A program made the position numbers and the translations under genes. A model generated the notes under the pieces. That model was given only the letters and a program-made list of their open reading frames with translations. It had not been told where the DNA came from and ran no database searches. Positions 52,597 to 57,485 of a stretch of DNA of 57,485 bases are shown here, in pieces. This DNA comes from Gallionellaceae bacterium (GTDB taxonomy: Bacteria; Pseudomonadota; Gammaproteobacteria; Burkholderiales; Gallionellaceae). Within the stretch, counting starts at the first letter, position 1, and every line of letters starts with the position of its first letter. The stretch covers positions 1-57,485 of the forward strand of contig VIKH01000019.1 in the NCBI GenBank assembly GCA_008080515.1, written 5' to 3'.

Positions 52597-53334
52597 TCAC
52601 CGGTTTAACGTGAAACTCGCGTAGCGATTCGTTTGCCCTTTCTCCCGCGTGCGGGGGAAAGTTGGATAGGGGGGAACGGGCATGACGAGTTTCATTATCA
52701 GGGGTGGCGTCATTGCCATGCCCGTTAGGCAAGCACCCGCAAACTCGATATAGGCCAGGCCATGTTCCACGCCGAGATGGTCCAGTATCCGCGCCACCAC
52801 GAAATCCACCACATCCTGCACGTTCTGCGGGTGATGATAAAAGCCGGGATTGGGCGGCAAGATGACGGCCCCCGCATGTGACAGGCGCAGCATGTTTTCC
52901 AGATGGATGGCGGAGAACGGCGTTTCGCGGGGCACCAGTATCAGCGGGCGTTTTTCCTTGAGCATGACATCTGCCGCGCGGCAGATTAGATCATCGCTGA
53001 TGCCGCCCGCGATCTTGCCCAGCGTGCCCATGGTGCAGGGGCAAACCACCATCGCGTCGCCGGGGTTGGAGCCGGAAGCCATCGGCGCGTACCAGTCGTC
53101 GCGCCCGTACACGCGCAGCTCGCCGCCGAATTCACCCATGCGTTCCACCAGCAGCTTTTCCGCATCCTGCGGGCGGCTGGGCAACGTGAAATCCAGTTCC
53201 TGCTTGGCGACGATCTGTGCGGCCTGCGAATACACCAGATGGACGCGCTGCCCGCTTTGCAACAGGCACTCGAGCAGGCGCATCGAGTAGGGCAGGCCGG
53301 ATGCGCCGGTGATGGCGAGGGTGATGGTTTTCAA
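52597..53334 (-). CDS. ubiX: Flavin prenyltransferase UbiX, with extended C-terminus
   Basis: Makes prenylated FMN for UbiD decarboxylase in ubiquinone synthesis. FMN/phosphate region ITGASGLPYSMRLLECLL, core VVCPCTMGTLGKIAGGISDD, LVPRETPFSAIHLENMLRL, and PPNPGFYHHPQNVQDVVDFV are normal. TTG 53334 has GAGGAG 8 nt upstream. After DHLGVEHGL (about residue 193), where homologues end within a few residues, the frame runs on for about 50 residues (AYIEFAGACLTGM, PPYPTFPRTREKGQ) through repeat-like intergenic DNA. The natural stop may have been lost. Confidence 0.9.
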   Translation of the reverse strand: MKTITLAITGASGLPYSMRLLECLLQSGQRVHLVYSQAAQIVAKQELDFTLPSRPQDAEKLLVERMGEFGGELRVYGRDDWYAPMASGSNPGDAMVVCPCTMGTLGKIAGGISDDLICRAADVMLKEKRPLILVPRETPFSAIHLENMLRLSHAGAVILPPNPGFYHHPQNVQDVVDFVVARILDHLGVEHGLAYIEFAGACLTGMAMTPPLIMKLVMPVPPYPTFPRTREKGQTNRYASFTLNR

Positions 53335-53450
53335 TTTTCCGGCTCCTCAAAAATTATCAGGCGCTTATAAATGAAATCTTTCTGCTTGAAACAAAGATTC
53401 CTCACTTCGTTCGGAATGACAACCCCAAATGCCGTCAGCGGGGAATTCAT

Positions 53451-53463
53451 GCGGCGCAATGCC
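53451..53463. repeat. REP-family core unit (inverted copy)
   Basis: CGGCGCAATGCCCG, the reverse complement of the CGGGCATTGCGCC core seen near the RAYT gene (about 37944) and at 54484-54495. In the short gap between ubiX and the heptosyltransferase gene. Confidence 0.45.
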
Positions 53464-53469
53464 CGCTGG

Positions 53470-54432
53470 TTATTGCCCACGGCACTGGCGCAAGGCAACC
53501 ATGACCTGCTCCACATCCGGCGGTTGCTGTTTCCCGCCGAGGTTGATCGCGTGTTTGCCCGCATGGAGCCCGGTCAAACCGGGGTCGGTGGCGGTGTAGA
53601 TGCCGACCGTCGGCACGCCGAGCGCTGCGGCGAGATGGCTCAGGCCGGTATCCACCCCGACGGCGGCGCGCGCCCCGCCCAGCAATGCAGCGGCATCCTC
53701 CAGCCCGATAGCGGGGGGGCAAATCGCGCCGGGAATAGCCGCGCACAGGCGCTCGCCGCGCGCCTGCTCTTCCGCGCTGCCCCACGGCAGTATGGCCCGC
53801 GTCCCCATCTGCCCCAGGCGTTTGCCCAAGGCGATCCAGTTTGCTTCATCCCACAATTTTTCGTCGCGGCTGGTGGCGTGCAGCAGCACGGCATAAGGTT
53901 CGGGCGGCAGCCAGGGCAAGTTGAGGGCGGGCGCGCGGATGCCGTAATCCGGCGCACCCTGCGGGGTATAGCCCAGCGACTGCCCGGCCAGTTGGCGGTT
54001 ACGCTCCACCGCGTGCAGGTTTTTTTCTATCGAATAGGTGTGGTCGTAAAACAGGCTGGCGAGCGGTTCGCGCGCGCTGTCCCGGTCAAAGCCGCAGCGC
54101 GGGGCGCGGATGCAGCGTGTTATCAGCGCGCTTTTCAGCAAGCCCTGCGTGTCCAACGCCAAGTCATAGTGGCTGGCGCGCAGGTTGCGGCAAGCCGCCC
54201 GCATCTCGCCGCGCGACTGCCAGAGCGACTTGCGCCAGCGGCGCATGGCCACCGGAATCACCCGGCTGACGTTGGGGTGCAGCGCGGGCAGCGGCGCAAA
54301 TTTTTCCTCCACCACCCAGTCAATGCGCGCATCGGGAATGTGCCGGCAAATATCCGATACCACCGGAAGATTGTGCAGCACGTCGCCCAGCGAAGAGGTC
54401 TTGATTAAAACGATGTTGGGCGCATTCTGCAT
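53470..54432 (-). CDS. waaC: LPS heptosyltransferase I (glycosyltransferase family 9)
   Basis: Transfers the first L-glycero-D-manno-heptose to Kdo2-lipid A. IVLIKTSSLGDVLHNLPVVS (N-terminal GT-B Rossmann with catalytic Asp in GDV), LDTQGLLKSAL, and the C-terminal nucleotide-sugar site VGVDTGLSHLAAALGVPTVG. 320 residues. Heptosyltransferase I is chosen over II from the GDVLHNLP and LDTQGL patterns; moderate certainty on the subtype. Confidence 0.88.
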   Translation of the reverse strand: MQNAPNIVLIKTSSLGDVLHNLPVVSDICRHIPDARIDWVVEEKFAPLPALHPNVSRVIPVAMRRWRKSLWQSRGEMRAACRNLRASHYDLALDTQGLLKSALITRCIRAPRCGFDRDSAREPLASLFYDHTYSIEKNLHAVERNRQLAGQSLGYTPQGAPDYGIRAPALNLPWLPPEPYAVLLHATSRDEKLWDEANWIALGKRLGQMGTRAILPWGSAEEQARGERLCAAIPGAICPPAIGLEDAAALLGGARAAVGVDTGLSHLAAALGVPTVGIYTATDPGLTGLHAGKHAINLGGKQQPPDVEQVMVALRQCRGQ

Positions 54433-54468
54433 TTTTTGCCGGAGCAGGAAACGGTCTCAACACCGTAG

Positions 54469-54495
54469 GGCGCAATAACCGACGGGCATTGCGCC
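54469..54495. repeat. REP-family palindrome
   Basis: GGCGCAAT (54469-54476) and ATTGCGCC (54488-54495) with CGGGC in the loop. Same family as the units at about 37944 and 53451. In the 90-bp gap between waaC and the phosphomannomutase gene. Confidence 0.55.
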
Positions 54496-54522
54496 GTCAC
54501 GGCTGTGCGGAGGAATTCGCAC

Positions 54523-55890
54523 TTACGCTCCCCCGATCAGCGCGGCAATCTCGGCCACGCGCCTGCCGACCAGCGCCGCATCGCCGCGCGCTTCGACATT
54601 GAGCCTCAGCAGCGGTTCGGTGTTGGAAGCGCGCAGGTTGAAGCGCCACTCGGGGAATTCCAGGCTGATGCCGTCGGTGCGGTCAAGCAGCGGGCGATCT
54701 CCGGCAAAGTACGCCAGCACGCGATCCACCACCTGCGCCACGTTTTCGACGCGGTAGTTGATTTCTCCGCTGCACGGGAAAGCCAAGATGCACTCCCCCA
54801 CCAGGCGCGACAGGGGCTGCTTGCGCGCGCTGACCAGCTCGGCTGCCAGCAGCCACGGGATCATGCCGCTGTCGCAATAGGCAAAGTCGCGGAAATAGTG
54901 ATGCGCGCTCATTTCGCCGCCATAAATGGCATTTTCGGCGCGCATCCGCTCCTTGATGAAGGCGTGGCCGGTTTTGCACTGGATGGGTACTCCGCCTGCG
55001 CCAGTGACGATGTCTATAGTGTTCCAGGTGAGGCGCGGGTCATGGATGATTTTTTCGCCGGGGTGCTTGAGCAGAAACGCTTCCGCCAGCAGGCCGACAA
55101 TGTAATAGCCTTCGATAAATTCCCCGTTCTCGTCGAACAGGAAACAGCGATCGAAGTCGCCATCCCAGGCAATCCCCATATCGGCCTGGTGTTGCCTGAC
55201 GGCTTCGGCGGTGGCGGCGCGATTTTCCGGCAGCAGCGGGTTGGGGATGCCGTGCGGAAAGGTGCCGTCCGGCTGGTGGTGCAGCTTGATGAACTCCAGC
55301 GGCGCACCGGCTTGTTTCAGCCCGGCTTCGATGGCATCTATCACGTGCCCGGCGGCGCCGTTGCCCGCATTGACCACCAGCCGCAATGGGCCAAGATTTC
55401 CGGGGTTGATATAGCCCAACAGGTGGGCAACATAGTCGTCCAGCACCGACAGCCGTTGCAGCGTGCCGCGACGCGATACCGGCGGAAACTCGTTGCGCTC
55501 GGCCAACCGCCGGATGTCGTCTAGCCCGCTGTCGCCGCTGATGGGCTGCGCGCCACGGCGCACCAGCTTCATGCCGTTGTAGTCCAGCGGGTTGTGGCTG
55601 GCCGTCACTTCGATGCCGCCATCCACATCCAGATGAAAAGCGGCAAAGTACACCTCTTCGGTGCCGGTGAGACCGAGGTCTATCACGCCCGCCCCGGAAT
55701 CCATCAGCCCCTCCGCCAGGGCGAGCTTGAGCGCCTCGCTGCTCAAGCGCACATCCGAGCCCACCGCCACCCGGCGCGGTTTGCTGTATTCGCCGTAGGC
55801 GCGACCGATGCGGTAGGCGATACCCTCATCCAGCTCGACGCCGAGCTTGCCGCGGATGTCATATGCCTTGAAGCAGCTTAATTTCATCAT
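54523..55890 (-). CDS. Phosphomannomutase/phosphoglucomutase
   Basis: Alpha-D-phosphohexomutase that interconverts hexose 6- and 1-phosphates, supplying mannose-1-P for GDP-mannose. Phosphoserine loop [12 protein letters not shown] (about residues 98-109), metal loop WDGDFDRCF, sugar-binding [11 protein letters not shown], phosphate-binding [11 protein letters not shown]. 455 residues. AlgC/ManB-like dual specificity is likely. The start overlaps the manC stop by 4 bp. Confidence 0.95.
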   Translation of the reverse strand: MMKLSCFKAYDIRGKLGVELDEGIAYRIGRAYGEYSKPRRVAVGSDVRLSSEALKLALAEGLMDSGAGVIDLGLTGTEEVYFAAFHLDVDGGIEVTASHNPLDYNGMKLVRRGAQPISGDSGLDDIRRLAERNEFPPVSRRGTLQRLSVLDDYVAHLLGYINPGNLGPLRLVVNAGNGAAGHVIDAIEAGLKQAGAPLEFIKLHHQPDGTFPHGIPNPLLPENRAATAEAVRQHQADMGIAWDGDFDRCFLFDENGEFIEGYYIVGLLAEAFLLKHPGEKIIHDPRLTWNTIDIVTGAGGVPIQCKTGHAFIKERMRAENAIYGGEMSAHHYFRDFAYCDSGMIPWLLAAELVSARKQPLSRLVGECILAFPCSGEINYRVENVAQVVDRVLAYFAGDRPLLDRTDGISLEFPEWRFNLRASNTEPLLRLNVEARGDAALVGRRVAEIAALIGGA

Positions 55891-57302
55891 CCCCGCCCGT
55901 ACACGTCATCGAAGCGGACGATGTCGTCCTCGCCCAGATAGCTGCCGGACTGTACTTCGATCAGGTAGAGCGGCTCGTCGCCGATGTTTTCCAGGCGGTG
56001 TTTCACGCCGAGCGGGATGTAGGTGGACTGGTTCGGGTACAGCACCAGCAAATCCTCTCCCCGCGTGACCCGCGCCTTGCCGGAAACCACCACCCAGTGC
56101 TCGGCGCGCTGGTGGTGCAGTTGCAGGGAAAGTTTGGAGCCGGGCTTGACCATGATGCGCTTGGCCTGAAAGTTGTCGCCCGCATCAATCCCCTCGTAAT
56201 AGCCCCACGGGCGGTAAACGCGGCGGTGGAACAGGTGTTCGGTGCGCTCCGCCTGCTTGAGGTATTCCACCGCCTGCTTCACATCCTGGGCAAAGTGCTT
56301 GTGCATCACCAGCACCGCATCGGCGGTTTCCACGATCACCAGGTCTTTCACGCCGATGGCGGCGACCATGCGGCTTTCGGCGCGGATCAGGGTATTGGCG
56401 GTTTCGGCGGTGTAAACGTCGCCGCGCACCGCATTGCCCAGCGCATCCTGGGCGCTGACATCGGACAGCGACGACCACGAGCCGATGTCGCTCCAGCCCA
56501 TCTCCACGGTCACCATGGCGGCGGATTGCGTGCGCTCCATCACGGCGTAGTCTATCGAATCCGACGGGCTGGCGGCAAAGGCCTTTTCCTCCAGGCGACA
56601 GAAGTCCAGATCGCGCGTGCTGCCCTGCCAGGCCGCTTGCGCCGCCTGGTAGATTTCCGGGCGATAGCGCTGCAACTCGCGCAGATAGGCGGCAGCCTTG
56701 AATACGAACATGCCGCTGTTCCAGAAAAAGTTGCCCGAAGCCAGAAATTGTCTGGCCTTTTCCAGATCCGGTTTTTCCACGAAACGCGCTACCGTGTATG
56801 AGCGCTGGCCGACCGGCAGCGACGCGCCGCGTTCGATATAGCCGAAGCCGGTGGCGGGCTCGGTGGGGGTGATGCCGAAGGTCACCAACCGATCCTGTTG
56901 CGCCAGTTGCAGCGCGTCCTGAATCGCGGCATGGAACGCCGGGATGTCCCGTATCAGGTGATCCGCCGGCAGCACCAGCAGTGTCGCCCCCGCATCGCTC
57001 GCCTGCGCCGCAAATGCGGCCACGGCCACTGCGGGGGCGGTGTTGCGACCGGCCGGCTCGAGAATCAGCGAGTGCGGCTTGACACCGATGTCGCGCAGTT
57101 GCTCCGCCGCGAGGAAACGGTGCTCGTCGTTGCAGACCAGCAGCGGCGCGGCCATGTCGGGCAGGCCCGCAAGGCGCAACAGCGTTTCCTGAAACAGGGT
57201 GCGCTCGGAAACCAGCGGCAGGAACTGTTTGGGCAACGCCGCGCGCGACATCGGCCACAAGCGGCTGCCGGAACCTCCGGACAAAATAACGGGATAGAGC
57301 AT
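55887..57302 (-). CDS. manC: Mannose-1-phosphate guanylyltransferase / mannose-6-phosphate isomerase (bifunctional)
   Basis: Forms GDP-mannose. N-terminal nucleotidyltransferase [26 protein letters not shown] (about residues 5-30) and [10 protein letters not shown]. The C-terminal cupin isomerase domain includes [36 protein letters not shown] and [12 protein letters not shown]. 471 residues, the type II fused enzyme. Operon with the phosphomannomutase gene. Divergent from gmd, which uses its product. Confidence 0.95.
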   Translation of the reverse strand: MLYPVILSGGSGSRLWPMSRAALPKQFLPLVSERTLFQETLLRLAGLPDMAAPLLVCNDEHRFLAAEQLRDIGVKPHSLILEPAGRNTAPAVAVAAFAAQASDAGATLLVLPADHLIRDIPAFHAAIQDALQLAQQDRLVTFGITPTEPATGFGYIERGASLPVGQRSYTVARFVEKPDLEKARQFLASGNFFWNSGMFVFKAAAYLRELQRYRPEIYQAAQAAWQGSTRDLDFCRLEEKAFAASPSDSIDYAVMERTQSAAMVTVEMGWSDIGSWSSLSDVSAQDALGNAVRGDVYTAETANTLIRAESRMVAAIGVKDLVIVETADAVLVMHKHFAQDVKQAVEYLKQAERTEHLFHRRVYRPWGYYEGIDAGDNFQAKRIMVKPGSKLSLQLHHQRAEHWVVVSGKARVTRGEDLLVLYPNQSTYIPLGVKHRLENIGDEPLYLIEVQSGSYLGEDDIVRFDDVYGRG

Positions 57303-57345
57303 GGTGCCTTTCTAGAGGAAGCAACAAAACTTGTCTGACGCTTGA

Positions 57346-57485
<140 letters not shown>

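Overview
This window looks like the chromosome of an autotrophic betaproteobacterium, most likely in the Nitrosomonadales/Gallionellaceae neighbourhood. The reasons are a form II RuBisCO gene (cbbM) divergent from a LysR-type cbbR, the AmgK/MurU peptidoglycan-recycling pair next to lptD, dapB beside bamE, betaproteobacterial-style gltB-gltD, and high GC in the core genes. The lineage is inferred from gene content and protein similarity recalled from memory; no search was run.

Layout: (1) 1-4710, envelope and housekeeping genes: lptD (partial), amgK-murU, pepP, grxD. (2) 4978-about 8800, a probable integrated element at a tRNA-Met gene: a 3'-truncated tRNA, a P4-type integrase, a hicA-hicB toxin-antitoxin pair, a frameshifted radC-like gene and an unknown gene. 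(3) 8875-19057, all on the minus strand: modABC (molybdate uptake) directly downstream of a type I restriction-modification locus hsdM-hsdS-fic-hsdR. (4) 19664-23549: a SemiSWEET-like protein, a sodium:solute symporter with a His-rich tail, and phoB (with a Pho box) plus a broken phoR. (5) 23665-29120, a chromosomal integron: intI on the plus strand, an attI region, and four cassettes bounded by four attC sites. One cassette carries a two-gene type II Thoeris-like anti-phage system and another a complete Eco29kI-like type II restriction-modification pair. (6) 29283-34518: a TPR protein, an L,D-transpeptidase, a cyclophilin, lpxH, two small unknown genes and purU. (7) 34711-45294: a zinc-type alcohol dehydrogenase/quinone reductase, aroC, REP/RAYT repeats, gltBD and msrA. 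(8) 45503-57485: a small Gly-rich exported protein, an Smr protein, trxB, mltB, cbbR/cbbM, dapB-bamE, ubiX, a heptosyltransferase, and GDP-mannose genes (pgm/manB, manC, start of gmd).

Two themes stand out. First, defence genes are concentrated here: type I RM with Fic, HicAB, Thoeris and type II RM, with the last two packaged as mobile integron cassettes. Second, several normally conserved genes lack short internal segments: tRNA-Met, radC, phoR, gltB (twice) and cbbM (in frame), with a 1-base loss in an AbrB-type antitoxin. This is either real decay or an assembly/scaffold-gap artefact, and it should be settled before any metabolic conclusion is drawn (for example loss of glutamate synthase or RuBisCO function).
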